Shown here: in pieces, positions 17,089 to 26,303 of the stretch
Numbering within the stretch: the stretch's first letter is position 1
Layout: every line of letters begins with the position of its first letter
Source of the DNA: Hyphomonas sediminis
GTDB lineage: Bacteria > Pseudomonadota > Alphaproteobacteria > Caulobacterales > Hyphomonadaceae
Assembly (NCBI RefSeq): GCF_019679475.1
Contig: NZ_JAIEZP010000001.1
Coordinates: forward strand, 3,286,001 to 3,350,000
Length of the DNA stretch: 64,000 nt
Direction: 5' to 3'
Notes under the pieces: model-generated
The model's database searches: none
Told to the model about the DNA's origin: nothing
Seen by the model: the letters and a program-made list of their open reading frames with translations, nothing else
Translations under genes and position numbers: made by a program

Positions 17089-18291
17089 TTGACGGCAGCG
17101 CTGATCCTGATCGCCAGCCTGCTCGCCGCCGGTGGGCTGCTTCTGCCGCGTGTCCGGAATTCCCCGTCCTGGCGCGCGACGGTGACGCCGCTTGCCTCGA
17201 TCATCGGGAGTGGCTTCCTGGTATTGGGCCCGATCCTCAGTGAAAATTATGGGAAGTTCGCGCCGCTGGTGATGGTGGCGCTGTGCGCAGCGGCATACGC
17301 ATTCGGATCGGCCATCCGCTTCAACATAAGCGCCCTTGACGAAACACCGGCGCGCCCGGCCACCGAAAAGCGTCTGGAGACCGCCGCGTCCTGGGCGCTG
17401 GCCTTCGCATACTGCGTTTCTGTTGCCTATTATCTGAACCTGTTTGGCGCCTTCCTTGTAAAGATGACGCCGCTGAATTCGGCGGCTAACGCGAAGCTCG
17501 CAACGAGCGCGGCCCTGATCTTCATTCTCGTGATGGGCTGGATGAAGGGCTTTGCCGCCATGGAGCGGATGGAACAGATCACCGTGAGCGTGAAGCTCGC
17601 GATCATCGTGGGGCTGCTCGCTGGACTAAGCCTTTTCTTCGGAAAGCAGGCCGCGCAAGACGCGCTGATCTTCGATGCGCCCACCCAGTCTGGCTGGCCC
17701 GCCGTCGCGATGGCATTCGGGCTGATCGTCACTGTGCAGGGGTTTGAGACTTCCCGCTATCTGGGAGAAGAATATTCCGCAGCGATGCGACGCCGGACAA
17801 TGCAATATGCCCAATGGATCTCGACGGGCATCTATCTGCTCTACGTCCTTCTGCTGACATTCACTCTGGATGTCAGCGGGCACGCCTTGTCGGAAACCGC
17901 AATCGTGGAGCTGACGGTCGACATCTCCATTATCCTGCCGGTCATGCTGGTGGTTGCGGCGCTGGCCGCGCAGTTCAGCGCCGCCGTGGCGGACACGAGC
18001 GGCGCGGGCGGCCTCGCCGAGGAGCTGACACGCGGGCGGCTTCCAGCCAGGGCCGCCTATGTGATGCTGATCCTGATCGGGCTTGGCCTCACCTGGTTCG
18101 TCGACATCTTCGAGATCATCACCTTCGCATCACGGGCCTTCGCGCTGTATTACTGCCTGCAATGCGCCATCGCTGCGCGGACCGCCCTGGCATATCCGCG
18201 CGACAGAATGCGGGGTGTTTTCTACCTTGCGCTCAGCGCACTCGCGCTGGCTATCGTGTTCCTCGGAAAGTCCGTCGAGGGCGGCGGCTAA
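17089..18291 (+). CDS. APC superfamily-like permease
   Basis: The 400-residue protein has about eleven hydrophobic helices. LASIIGSGFLVLGPIL near the N-terminus resembles the unwound GSGxF motif of APC-superfamily helix 1, and VTVQGFETSRYLGEEY matches the helix 6 region of amino acid/amine permeases. Substrate is unknown. The start is a TTG with AGGGAGA 11 bases upstream, so the true start may differ by some codons. It overlaps the 3' end of the convergent ArsR gene by 4 bp. Confidence 0.72.
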   Translation: MTAALILIASLLAAGGLLLPRVRNSPSWRATVTPLASIIGSGFLVLGPILSENYGKFAPLVMVALCAAAYAFGSAIRFNISALDETPARPATEKRLETAASWALAFAYCVSVAYYLNLFGAFLVKMTPLNSAANAKLATSAALIFILVMGWMKGFAAMERMEQITVSVKLAIIVGLLAGLSLFFGKQAAQDALIFDAPTQSGWPAVAMAFGLIVTVQGFETSRYLGEEYSAAMRRRTMQYAQWISTGIYLLYVLLLTFTLDVSGHALSETAIVELTVDISIILPVMLVVAALAAQFSAAVADTSGAGGLAEELTRGRLPARAAYVMLILIGLGLTWFVDIFEIITFASRAFALYYCLQCAIAARTALAYPRDRMRGVFYLALSALALAIVFLGKSVEGGG

Positions 18292-18623
18292 CGACCCTCC
18301 AGATCTTGCCGCAGCCTTGAAAGCACATTGACGGCCGCCGCAGCATGCGGGCCGATCCAGCGGTCGTGAATGCCCTGAATTGGCAAGGCATTGAGATGGT
18401 TCCAGCGGACGCGGCCGACCTTGTGCGGGATCACCAGATCGGCTGTTTCGAGCACTTTGAGATGCTGCATCACCGTGCAGCGGTCGATCTCCGGAAAGCG
18501 GGCGCACAGCTCGCTCGTCGTCTGGGGATTGTCCTTCAGAGCATCAAGAATTGCGCGCCTGACGGGCGCGGCGAGCGCTTTGAAGACGAGATCGTCTGCG
18601 GTTTCGGTGACTGCGATTGACAT
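18288..18623 (-). CDS. ArsR family winged-helix repressor
   Basis: The 111-residue DNA-binding protein has the ArsR wHTH: ALAAPVRRAILDAL, TTSELCARFPEIDRCTVMQHLKVLETADLV and the wing VGRVRWNHLNALPIQ. It has no metal-binding ELCVCDL-like box. This subgroup is normally paired with SRPBCC/AHSA1 genes, as here with the divergent gene at 18675. A perfect palindrome overlaps its start codon, which implies autoregulation. Confidence 0.9.
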   Translation of the reverse strand: MSIAVTETADDLVFKALAAPVRRAILDALKDNPQTTSELCARFPEIDRCTVMQHLKVLETADLVIPHKVGRVRWNHLNALPIQGIHDRWIGPHAAAAVNVLSRLRQDLEGR

Positions 18624-18641
18624 GTTATATTTTTATAACAT
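18622..18641. promoter_or_regulatory. Palindromic operator between arsR-type gene and SRPBCC gene
   Basis: ATGTTATA (18622-18629) and TATAACAT (18634-18641) are perfect 8-bp arms with a TTTT spacer. The element overlaps the first two bases of the repressor start codon and lies 33 bp before the SRPBCC start. It is far more AT-rich than its surroundings. ArsR/SmtB dimers bind 12-2-12-like or GTTAT.ATAAC sites, so it is the natural target of the adjacent repressor, which would then control both genes. Confidence 0.8.
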
Positions 18642-18674
18642 AATTGCCTCAAGATCAAGCCCCGGAGAAAAGCC

Positions 18675-19145
18675 ATGGACCTGAAATTCGAAGTGAGCGG
18701 CCGCATTGCCCGCCCGGTGGACGACGTGTTCGAGGCGGTGGTGAACCCGGACATGTTGTCGGGCTATTTCACGACCGGCGGCGCCAAGGGCCGGCTTGAG
18801 ACCGGCGCGACCGTCACCTGGGACTTTGCGGACTTTCCCGGCGCGTTCCCTGTTCACGTCGTCGAAGTGGAAAAAAACAAACGTATCATCCTGCAATGGG
18901 ACGCTGGAGACACCGCCGCCGAGCCGGGCGGCGTGACCGGCACCTACCGGACGCAGGTGACGATGCGGTTTGAACAACTCGGCGATGGGCGCACGCTGGT
19001 GACAATCGCCGAAGAAGGCTGGCGGCAGACGCCTGAGGGGCTGAAATCAGCGCTCGGCAACAAGGGTGGATGGATGCACATGCTCTGCTGCATGAAGGCG
19101 TGGATCGAACACGGCATCAATCTGCGCGAAGGCATGTTCCGCTAG
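18675..19145 (+). CDS. SRPBCC (AHSA1-like) domain protein
   Basis: The 156-residue protein has the START/AHSA1-like fold: VSGRIARPVDDVFEAVVNPDMLSGYFTTGGA at the N-terminus, then GATVTWDFADFP, RIILQWDA and the C-terminal long helix GGWMHMLCCMKAWIEHG. Such proteins bind small hydrophobic ligands or act as Hsp90 co-chaperone-like domains; partnership with an ArsR repressor is common. GGAG precedes the ATG. It is probably repressed through the palindrome at 18622-18641. Confidence 0.9.
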   Translation: MDLKFEVSGRIARPVDDVFEAVVNPDMLSGYFTTGGAKGRLETGATVTWDFADFPGAFPVHVVEVEKNKRIILQWDAGDTAAEPGGVTGTYRTQVTMRFEQLGDGRTLVTIAEEGWRQTPEGLKSALGNKGGWMHMLCCMKAWIEHGINLREGMFR

Positions 19146-19178
19146 AAGCCAGCGCAAAAACTGTGTAGCTTCAGGCGC

Positions 19179-19928
19179 ATGACTGAGACTGATGCAGACG
19201 ACCTGGCCTTTCTGATCCGCGAAGCGGAGCGCGTTGTCGTGTTCACCGGCGCGGGGATTTCGACCGAAAGCGGCATTCCCGATTTCCGCTCGCCCGGCGG
19301 CGTGTGGAGCAAGATGAAGCCCATCATGTATCAGGACTTCGTTGCCTCACGCGAGGCGCGCCGCGAAGCCTGGGACCGCGTGTTTAACCGCACCGCCGGC
19401 TGGACCGGCGCGGCGCCCAATGCCGGGCATTTTGCGGTGGCGAAGCTCGTGGATGCCGGCAAGGTAACCAGCGTCATCACGCAGAATGTCGATAACCTGC
19501 ATCAGGATTCCGGCGTGCCGGACGCCAGAGTGATCGAAGTGCACGGCAACGCCAGCTATGCCCGCTGCCTGCAATGCGGAAAGCGCTATGAGCTGGAAGA
19601 CCTGCGCTATCGCTGGGAGTCCGGCGACGACATCACCTGCATCTTCTGCACCGGCCTGGTGAAAACCGCCGTGATCTCCTTCGGCCAGCCGATGCCGGAA
19701 GCGGAGATGGAACGGGCGACAGAGGAATCTATCCTGGCAGACCTGTTCCTCGTGCTTGGTTCATCGCTTCAGGTTTACCCCGCAGCGGGCCTGCCCGTTG
19801 TCGCCAAGAAAGCCGGATCGAAACTCGCCATCGTGAACCGGGAGGAAACAGATCTCGATCCGTATGCGGACCTCGTATTGAATACGGACATCGGGCCCCT
19901 GATGACGGCTGTAATCGGGCGGCTTTAG
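19179..19928 (+). CDS. Sir2 family NAD-dependent protein deacylase
   Basis: The 249-residue sirtuin has GAGISTESGIPDFRSPGG (NAD-binding), TQNVDNLHQDSG, the catalytic His in VIEVHGNA, and a structural zinc site of two Cys pairs (CLQC and CIFC). FGQPMPEAEME and VLGSSLQVYPAAGLP complete the Rossmann part. It removes acyl groups from lysines with NAD+. It lacks the Tyr/Arg desuccinylase pair at the usual CobB position as far as I can see, so deacetylation is more likely. It starts 33 bp after the SRPBCC stop. Confidence 0.93.
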   Translation: MTETDADDLAFLIREAERVVVFTGAGISTESGIPDFRSPGGVWSKMKPIMYQDFVASREARREAWDRVFNRTAGWTGAAPNAGHFAVAKLVDAGKVTSVITQNVDNLHQDSGVPDARVIEVHGNASYARCLQCGKRYELEDLRYRWESGDDITCIFCTGLVKTAVISFGQPMPEAEMERATEESILADLFLVLGSSLQVYPAAGLPVVAKKAGSKLAIVNREETDLDPYADLVLNTDIGPLMTAVIGRL

Positions 19929-20005
19929 GGCGTTTTGCGCCTCACTCGGCTGGAGGGCGCACTTCGCTGGACAGTTTCGGACAAGTCAGCTCAGCAAAAA
20001 ACCTC

Positions 20006-20347
20006 TCAGGCCTCATCACCAGCCTGTTGAGCTTTTTCCTCTTCCGCTCTCCGCCTCGCGTCGCGTTTGCCTTTCGGCGAGTTTTCGTAGGACCACATGG
20101 ATGACATGTGACCCGTTGTAGCCTTCACGCCGCAGAAGTCTTCATCGGTGAGGCCGAGCACATTCCGCCCGAACCAGCCAAGCATCCATTCGATAGCAGG
20201 CGGTAGATATTTATACAGCACAAAGAAGACAAGAACGAAGGTGAGGAGCGCCACGCCGCCCGGCAAAGCACCCCCGGAATCGACAATGATGACGGCCAGC
20301 GTCGCCGTTATCCACGCGGATATCTTCTTGAGGACAAGGAAAGACAT
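20006..20347 (-). CDS. Small membrane protein of unknown function
   Basis: A protein of about 113 residues with two hydrophobic segments (ISAWITATLAVIIVD and GGVALLTFVLVFFVLYKYL) and a charged C-terminal tail rich in Arg, Lys and Glu. I do not recognise a family. The start at 20347 (MSFLVLKK) is chosen because GGGTGTGGA precedes it; in-frame ATGs at 20365 and 20401 would lengthen it. It lies alone between sir2 and parC, in the same direction as parC. Confidence 0.6.
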   Translation of the reverse strand: MSFLVLKKISAWITATLAVIIVDSGGALPGGVALLTFVLVFFVLYKYLPPAIEWMLGWFGRNVLGLTDEDFCGVKATTGHMSSMWSYENSPKGKRDARRRAEEEKAQQAGDEA

Positions 20348-20467
20348 ATATCCACACCCGAACATTGCACCGCCAGCACTATAAGGTGGACCGGTAAACA
20401 TAGCTCAGGCGGCGACGTTACGAATTTTCCGCCGCCGGTTATCAATCGGTTTACCGTAATCCTGTCG

Positions 20468-22702
20468 CTAGCCGCTGAACGTACCCGCACGCGGGAAGCC
20501 CTTGGGCACGACCTTGCCGGCCTGAGCGCGCTGGCCTTTCCATTCCTTCCACTCTTCGAAGGCCCGGTTGCGACCGCCCGTCATGACGATGAGGCCATCG
20601 CGCTTGTCGAAGGTGATAAGGTCAGCGAGCTCCGCGCCGCCGCTATAGGATTGCAGCTTGTTACCCTTGCCGCGCGGCATTTCGGGCAGATCCTTTAGCG
20701 GGAAGATCAGCATTTTCCGGTTTGTGCCGACGACCGCGATCATGTCACCCAGCACTGGCACGCAAACATTCAGAACGCCGCCGCCTGTGTTGACGATCTG
20801 CTTGCCCGCCTTGCGGTTTGACTCAAGCTCCGTCTCCGGAACAACAAAACCGTAACCGGTGGAGGAGGCCATGACGCGCTTGCGCTCGGGCTCGAACTTG
20901 AACATGCCGACGATGGCGACATTGTCTTCCAGCTCGATCGAGAGGCGGATAGGCTCACCATGTCCGCGCCCACCGGGCAGCTTATCCGCCGCCAGCATGA
21001 AGGCGCGCCCGTCCGACGACATGAAGACCAGCTTGTCTGTGCTCATCACCTCCTCGGTGAAGCCCGGACCATCGCCTTCCTTGAACTTGATGGACTCCGG
21101 ATCAAGGCCGTGGCCTTTCATCCCGCGAATCCAGCCCTGAGACGACAGGACAACCGTGACAGGCTCTTTCGGGCGGGTCGCTTCGAGGGCCGCGGCAAGA
21201 TCAACCGTCGGCGCCTCACCGAAGGTGGCACGGCGACGACAAAGATCCGTTGACGGATCGAATTCGTCGCGGGCGACTTTCAGTTCCTTGGACACTTTCG
21301 TCCACTGGCGCCGCTCAGAGCCGAGCAGCTTCACCAGCTCGTCACGCTCTTCCTGCAGGCGGGTATGCTCGCCCTGGATCTCCATCTCTTCCAGCTTGCG
21401 CAGGGCGCGCAGGCGGAGATTGAGGATCGCTTCAGCCTGGATTTCGGAGATCTTGAAGCGCTGCATCAGGACAGGCTTGGGCTCGTCCTCCGTGCGGATG
21501 ATCCGGATCACTTCATCGATATTGAGATAGGCTTTCAGGAAGCCTTCGAGGATGTGCAGGCGCTTCTCGATCTTGTCGAGGCGGAACTCTGCGCGGCGAA
21601 TGACGACTTCGCGGCGATGGTCCAGATAAGCCTGCAGCACATCGCGCAAGCCCATCACTTGCGGGGCGCCCTTGTGCAGCACGTTCATGTTCATGGAGAA
21701 GCGCGTTTCAAGATCGCAGGTCTTGAACAGGCTCTCCATCAAAACGTCCGGCTCGACCGTCTTGGCGCGCGGGATGAGCACGAGGCGGACATCTTCAGCC
21801 GACTCGTCGCGCACGTCTTCCAGCAGCGGCACCTTCTTGGCTTCCAGAAGCTCGGAGAGCTTTTCCAGAAGTTTTGATTTTTGCACCTGGTACGGAATTT
21901 CCGTAACGATGATCTGATAGGTGCCCCGGCCCGTATCTTCGACATGCCAGCGCGCGCGAATGCGGAAAGCGCCGCGCCCGGTTTCGTAAGTATCCAGCAT
22001 CGAGGCGGCATCTTCGACAATGATGCCACCGGTTGGGAAGTCCGGCCCCTTCACGAACTCCATGAGTTCGGCGGTGCTCGCCTTGGGCTTTTCGATGAGA
22101 TGGCGGGCCGCGTCGATCACCTCGGCCACATTGTGCGGCGGAATGGAGGTCGCCATGCCGACGGCAATGCCGGTGGAGCCATTGGCCAACAGGTTCGGGA
22201 AGCCTGCCGGCAGCACGACCGGCTCTTCGTCATTCTCCGCATAGTTCGGGCGGAAATCGACGGCGTTCTCGTCGAGCCCTTCCATCAGCAGTTCGGCGCC
22301 GCGCGTCATGCGCGCTTCAGTGTAACGATAGGCAGCCGGGCTATCGCCATCGATGTTGCCGAAGTTGCCCTGGCCATCAACGAGCGGGTAGCGGACGTTG
22401 AAATCCTGCGCGAGGCGGACCAGCGTGTCATAGATCGAGCTGTCGCCATGCGGGTGGAAGTTACCCATCACATCGCCAACAATCTTGGCGCACTTGCGAT
22501 AGCCGCCTTCGGGATCGAGCCGCAGGACGCGCATGCCGTAAAGGATGCGGCGCTGCACCGGCTTCAAGCCGTCGCGCACATCCGGCAGCGCGCGGGAGGT
22601 GATCGTCGAGAGCGCATAGGCAAGATAACGCTTGGACAGCGCCTCGCTCATTGGCTCATTGATGATCCGGTCCTCTGGGGGCTCGGCGGTGCGTTTGGAC
22701 AT
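20468..22702 (-). CDS. parC: DNA topoisomerase IV subunit A
   Basis: The 744-residue type IIA subunit cuts and rejoins DNA to decatenate chromosomes. Visible parts are LAYALSTITSRALPDVRDGLKPVQRRILYGM, the quinolone-determining region NFHPHGDSSIYDTLVRLAQDF with the drug-relevant Ser unchanged, the catalytic Tyr in AAYRYTEARMT, and a beta-pinwheel C-terminal domain from about residue 500. It lacks the GyrA box QRRGGRG, so ParC rather than GyrA. The ATG at 22700-22702 with GAGG upstream is preferred over a GTG at 22729. parE is not in the window. Confidence 0.95.
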   Translation of the reverse strand: MSKRTAEPPEDRIINEPMSEALSKRYLAYALSTITSRALPDVRDGLKPVQRRILYGMRVLRLDPEGGYRKCAKIVGDVMGNFHPHGDSSIYDTLVRLAQDFNVRYPLVDGQGNFGNIDGDSPAAYRYTEARMTRGAELLMEGLDENAVDFRPNYAENDEEPVVLPAGFPNLLANGSTGIAVGMATSIPPHNVAEVIDAARHLIEKPKASTAELMEFVKGPDFPTGGIIVEDAASMLDTYETGRGAFRIRARWHVEDTGRGTYQIIVTEIPYQVQKSKLLEKLSELLEAKKVPLLEDVRDESAEDVRLVLIPRAKTVEPDVLMESLFKTCDLETRFSMNMNVLHKGAPQVMGLRDVLQAYLDHRREVVIRRAEFRLDKIEKRLHILEGFLKAYLNIDEVIRIIRTEDEPKPVLMQRFKISEIQAEAILNLRLRALRKLEEMEIQGEHTRLQEERDELVKLLGSERRQWTKVSKELKVARDEFDPSTDLCRRRATFGEAPTVDLAAALEATRPKEPVTVVLSSQGWIRGMKGHGLDPESIKFKEGDGPGFTEEVMSTDKLVFMSSDGRAFMLAADKLPGGRGHGEPIRLSIELEDNVAIVGMFKFEPERKRVMASSTGYGFVVPETELESNRKAGKQIVNTGGGVLNVCVPVLGDMIAVVGTNRKMLIFPLKDLPEMPRGKGNKLQSYSGGAELADLITFDKRDGLIVMTGGRNRAFEEWKEWKGQRAQAGKVVPKGFPRAGTFSG

Positions 22703-22834
22703 TCTGGCCTCGTTTGCAGGTCTTGCCACATTCTGGTGCAGGTTTGCGCGTCAGGGTGGACCCGACTCACAGACAGCGCAGGTTAACAGAAACCGGCGTT
22801 TGGTTAAGGAACCTCAAAGGCTACTGCTGCAGAT

Positions 22835-23518
22835 ATGCGTGGAATCAGCATTCTTCTGACATATGCCTTCCTGCTGGCGGCCATCATTGTCGTCCTGGTG
22901 CGCGCCTTGCCGGCCCGGCACAACCCTTTCGCCCCCATCGACCTGACCGCGCGGCCCGGAATCGCCACCACCGCGCAGCTTTCACGCCTCAAGGGAGACC
23001 GGGAAGCCTGCTTTACGGCGCTCGATACTGCCAGCGTCCAATATACCCCGCTTGAAGATACGCCCCATGGCAAGAAATGCGGCCTGTTTGACGCCCTGAC
23101 GCTGGACCGTACCCTGACGCCCTATTCGGCCACCTTGCAGATGACCTGCGCAGAGACGGCCGCCGTTTACATGTGGGAGCGGCATGTGGTGCGCCCGGCG
23201 GCTGTGGAAATCTTCGGCTCCCCGGTCGCCCGTATCGAGACCTATGGCAGCTTCTCCTGCCGCAACATTGCCGGCACCCGGCGCCTCTCCCAACATGCTT
23301 TCGGCAATGCCATCGACGTGTCCGGCTTCCGGCTGGAGGATGGCAGGGTGATCGATGTGAAGGCCCATTGGGGCAAGCGTGGCAAGGAAGGCCGGTTCCT
23401 GAAGCGCGTACACTCAGGCGCGTGCGAACTGTTCTCCGTCACGCTCGGCCCGGAGTATAACGCGGCCCATGCGGACCATTTCCATATGGATATGGGGCCG
23501 GGTGGCATCTGCCGCTGA
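22835..23518 (+). CDS. Extensin-like C-terminal domain protein
   Basis: The 227-residue protein has an N-terminal membrane anchor (ILLTYAFLLAAIIVVLVRAL) and an extensin-like (Extensin_2-type) domain with LDTASVQYTPL, CAETAAVYMWERHVVRPAA, the SFSCRNIAGTRRLSQHAFGNAIDVSGF zinc-peptidase-like core (SxHxxGxAxD) and HADHFHMDMG. The H..G.A.D and HxDHFH pattern resembles LAS-type D,D-carboxypeptidases, so a role in peptidoglycan trimming is likely but unproven. It is divergent from parC and ends at a bidirectional terminator. Confidence 0.88.
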   Translation: MRGISILLTYAFLLAAIIVVLVRALPARHNPFAPIDLTARPGIATTAQLSRLKGDREACFTALDTASVQYTPLEDTPHGKKCGLFDALTLDRTLTPYSATLQMTCAETAAVYMWERHVVRPAAVEIFGSPVARIETYGSFSCRNIAGTRRLSQHAFGNAIDVSGFRLEDGRVIDVKAHWGKRGKEGRFLKRVHSGACELFSVTLGPEYNAAHADHFHMDMGPGGICR

Positions 23519-23530
23519 GCCGGGAACAAA

Positions 23531-23564
23531 AAAGGCCGGAAAGCGCCCTCGCTTCCCGGCCTTT
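23531..23564. terminator. Bidirectional intrinsic terminator
   Basis: AAAGGCCGGAAAGCG (23531-23545) pairs with CGCTTCCCGGCCTTT (23550-23564) with one mismatch and a 4-base loop. A-tract on one side and T-tract on the other let it serve the extensin-like gene (plus) and the small lipoprotein gene (minus), which converge here. Confidence 0.85.
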
Positions 23565-23586
23565 ATGTACCCGGCGGAAATCCGGA

Positions 23587-23775
23587 TCAGTTCACTTTGC
23601 AGCGGTAACCCTCGCGGGTCACTTCCGCGACATTGGTTTCACCGCCGCAGACGCGCACGGCAATGTCGGTGTTTTCCTGAACCCGGGTCGGGTTCGTGGA
23701 GCTGTCGGACACCGAGATGCAGCCGGCAAGCGAAAGGGTCAGCGCAGCGCTGGCGGCGATCAGGATAGTTTTCAT
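23587..23775 (-). CDS. Small lipoprotein of unknown function
   Basis: A 62-residue protein with a lipoprotein signal (MKTILIAASAALTLSLAGC, lipobox LAGC). The mature 44 residues are polar and carry two further cysteines (VCGG and RCKV). No family recognised. A ribosome site (GAAGAAGGCTG) precedes the ATG, and the bidirectional terminator at 23531-23564 follows it closely, so it is a single-gene transcript. Confidence 0.75.
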   Translation of the reverse strand: MKTILIAASAALTLSLAGCISVSDSSTNPTRVQENTDIAVRVCGGETNVAEVTREGYRCKVN

Positions 23776-23861
23776 GGCATCAGCCTTCTTCGTTGATGTG
23801 TATCAACTCCCCGCGCCGACTTATCCGCGCGCTGCCTGAATGGCTACTGAATAAACCAGTC

Positions 23862-24593
23862 TCAGCCGAGCGCAGCGAGACGTTTCAGCAGGCGCTCGCG
23901 TTCCGGCGGCAAGCCGCGATGCACGGACGCAAAAAGGCGCCCTTCAATGAAATAGCCGGTGAGGCGCAAACCTTCCTCGATGTCGCCCGGCATGAGTTGC
24001 GCACGCGCATCGATCAGAAATGTGGGCAGCCGGAACAGACGGTCTACATAGCCTTCCGCCTCAGAGCCGCGCACCGCACGGCCCGTGCGCGGCGACACAT
24101 GGGTCAGCCCGTCATTGGCGCCGCTGATGGCGCATTCGTCGAGATCGAGCCCGAAGCCGAGGGCGGAGAGGAGGCCAAGCTCCCAACGCACATAGAGCGC
24201 GGGCCAGACATCCGGATTGGAGAGCTCGTCGAGCAGCAGCGTTGTGGCCTCGAAAAGACTGGAGCCTGCCGCGTCGCCCTCATTGAGACCCGCCCGAAGG
24301 AGCGCCGTGATAGAGGCAAGCGCGGCAAGGGCCGCCGGATCATCCAGCAGGCGCGAGGCGCGTTCCTTCTGCGCTTCGGCAACATCGAACCGGCCAAGCT
24401 GGTCGTCCAGGCGCCCGCTCCAGCTGAGCGCAAGGGTGTTGCCTGCCTCGAACTGGGCCCGGCGGCGGCGCGAGGCGCCGCCATAGACCAAGCCGGACCG
24501 CCTCCCCCGCTCCAGCGTCAACACATCAAGGATCAGCCCGCCCTCTCCAAAGCGGCGCCCGCCAAGCACTATTCCGTCATCGGACCAGTTCAT
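23862..24593 (-). CDS. recO: DNA repair protein RecO
   Basis: The 243-residue protein has the RecO layout: an N-terminal OB-fold (DDGIVLGGRRFGEGGLILDVLTLERGRRSGLVYGGASR) and a helical C-terminal domain (RWELGLLSALGFGLDLDECAISG). It helps RecR load RecA on SSB-coated single-stranded DNA. The zinc-binding cysteine cluster of some RecO proteins is absent here, a common situation in alphaproteobacteria. It is the last gene of the rpoZ-to-recO run, starting 10 bp after the era stop. Confidence 0.93.
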   Translation of the reverse strand: MNWSDDGIVLGGRRFGEGGLILDVLTLERGRRSGLVYGGASRRRRAQFEAGNTLALSWSGRLDDQLGRFDVAEAQKERASRLLDDPAALAALASITALLRAGLNEGDAAGSSLFEATTLLLDELSNPDVWPALYVRWELGLLSALGFGLDLDECAISGANDGLTHVSPRTGRAVRGSEAEGYVDRLFRLPTFLIDARAQLMPGDIEEGLRLTGYFIEGRLFASVHRGLPPERERLLKRLAALG

Positions 24594-24603
24594 GGCGCCT
24601 CAA

Positions 24604-25551
24604 TCAGACATCAAACTCCAGGCCGATGCCGCGATAGGTCTCGCGGCGCTCCTGCCAGCGTTCATCCACCTTCACAAACAGGAAGAGATGAACGGGACGC
24701 TCCAGCATCTGCGTCAGCTCGATTCGGGACTGGCGGCCGATTTCCTTGATCAGGCTGCCGCCCTTGCCGAGCACCATCGCCTTGTGGCCATCGCGGCCGA
24801 CGATCACGACTTGCTGGATACGCACAGACCCATCCGCGCGCTCTTCCCAGTTTTCCGTCTCGACGGTGAGCTGGTAGGGCAACTCCTGATGCAGACGCAG
24901 CATGAGTTTCTCGCGCGTCACCTCGGCGGCCAGCAGGCGCATCGGCAGGTCGGCCACCTGGTCTGGCGGATAGAGCGCAGGACCTTCCGGCATACGGGAC
25001 GCAATCGCTGCTTCCAGCTTGTCGACGCCGTCGCCCTTGTCGGCAGAGATCATGAAGATATCTTCGTAGACGCCTTCACCGCTCAGCGCCTGCATCACAG
25101 GAAGGATCTGATCGTGCGGGAACAGATCAATCTTGTTGAGCGCGAGGATGGCGCGCGTGCCCGCCTCCTTCAGCTGCTCGATCACACGGCGATCATCCTC
25201 AAGGGAGTGGCGCTGGGCGGCGCTTGGGCGGCCTGTTTTCTCGGCGACCCAGGCGGACGCGTCGATCAGGTGGACGACGCAATCTGCCTCATCGGCGCCG
25301 CCCCAGGCGGCCTTCACCATCGCGCGGTCCAGTCGGCGCTTGGCGGCAAAGATGCCGGGCGTGTCGACGATGACGACCTGTGTATCGCCCGTTTGGGCAA
25401 CACCGCGAACCGGGAACCGCGTCGTCTGAACCTTGTGGGTAACGATCGCCACCTTTGCGCCCACCAGGCGGTTGGTGAGGGTGGACTTGCCGGCATTCGG
25501 CGCCCCGATGATCGCGCAGAAGCCCGCGCGTTTAATGTCAATCTCGCTCAT
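24604..25551 (-). CDS. era: GTPase Era
   Basis: The 315-residue GTPase acts in 16S rRNA maturation and 30S assembly. G1 is GAPNAGKS (residues 17-24), G3 DTPG, G4 NKID, and the C-terminal KH domain shows GHKAMVLGKGGSLIKEIG for RNA binding. It overlaps the rnc stop by 4 bp (ATGA), so the two are translationally coupled, the usual rnc-era arrangement. Confidence 0.97.
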   Translation of the reverse strand: MSEIDIKRAGFCAIIGAPNAGKSTLTNRLVGAKVAIVTHKVQTTRFPVRGVAQTGDTQVVIVDTPGIFAAKRRLDRAMVKAAWGGADEADCVVHLIDASAWVAEKTGRPSAAQRHSLEDDRRVIEQLKEAGTRAILALNKIDLFPHDQILPVMQALSGEGVYEDIFMISADKGDGVDKLEAAIASRMPEGPALYPPDQVADLPMRLLAAEVTREKLMLRLHQELPYQLTVETENWEERADGSVRIQQVVIVGRDGHKAMVLGKGGSLIKEIGRQSRIELTQMLERPVHLFLFVKVDERWQERRETYRGIGLEFDV

Positions 25552-26303
25552 TGCGCACCTGTCAGTGTTCTGAGCATGAGAGCGGCCGCATGGCGCTCCG
25601 CCTCACGCTTGGAGGGGCCGGTGGCGGCCGCCTTGCCCATCGGCAAGCGAACTTCCACCTCATATACGGGCGCGTGGTCCGGTCCGGACCGCCCCGTCAC
25701 GATATATTCCGGCAGCGGATGGCCCTGCCCCTGCACCCATTCCTGAAGCAGGGTTTTCGGGTCCTTGGTTTCCGCTGGTGCATTCTCGAATTGCGGCGCC
25801 CAGGCGCGCTCGATGAACTTGCGCGCAGCGGCAAGCCCACCATCCTGATAGATCGCCGCAATCACGGCTTCGCAGGCGTCGCCAAGCGTCGACTCCCGGT
25901 CGCGCCCGCCCGAGGCGACTTCGCTTTCGGAAAGGAGCAAAAAGCGCTGCAACGCCAGATGACGCATCGCCTCTGCGCAAGCGCCCTTCTTCACCAGCCG
26001 GTTCAGCCGGGGCGCAAGATCGCCCTCGCTGTCGGACTGGCGCCGGTCGATCAGGCGCTCGGCGATGACAAGGTTCAGCACCCGATCGCCCAGGAACTCC
26101 AGCCGCTGGTTCGAGAGCTTTACGGTATCTCCCGAGGGCGCGATGGCGCTGGGATGGGTAAAGGCCCGCTCGAGCTGTGCCGGCTCCTTGAAGCGGTAGC
26201 CGATGATCTCTTGCGCTTCTTTCAGCGTCTCTGGCGAAAGGGATGGCTTCACCGCTTTGACGGCGGCGCGCTGGCGCGTACGTTTGGGGCGTGCGGGCTT
26301 CAT
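25548..26303 (-). CDS. rnc: Ribonuclease III
   Basis: The 251-residue double-strand-specific endonuclease processes rRNA and other structured RNAs. The signature [12 protein letters not shown] (about residues 84-95) and the second acidic set [14 protein letters not shown] form the metal site; a double-stranded RNA-binding domain follows ([27 protein letters not shown]). The first 25 residues are a basic extension ([18 protein letters not shown]). It overlaps both acpS and era by 4 bp. Confidence 0.97.
   Translation of the reverse strand: MKPARPKRTRQRAAVKAVKPSLSPETLKEAQEIIGYRFKEPAQLERAFTHPSAIAPSGDTVKLSNQRLEFLGDRVLNLVIAERLIDRRQSDSEGDLAPRLNRLVKKGACAEAMRHLALQRFLLLSESEVASGGRDRESTLGDACEAVIAAIYQDGGLAAARKFIERAWAPQFENAPAETKDPKTLLQEWVQGQGHPLPEYIVTGRSGPDHAPVYEVEVRLPMGKAAATGPSKREAERHAAALMLRTLTGAQ

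Noticed and set aside
20308-20357. Two DnaA-box-like sequences (TTATCCACG and ATATCCACA) 41 bp apart
   Set aside because: They lie inside a small coding gene, only two are present, and no AT-rich unwinding region or origin-linked genes are near.
22700-22834. TTAA pairs upstream of parC as CtrA sites
   Set aside because: The two TTAA half-sites are 17 bases apart rather than 7.
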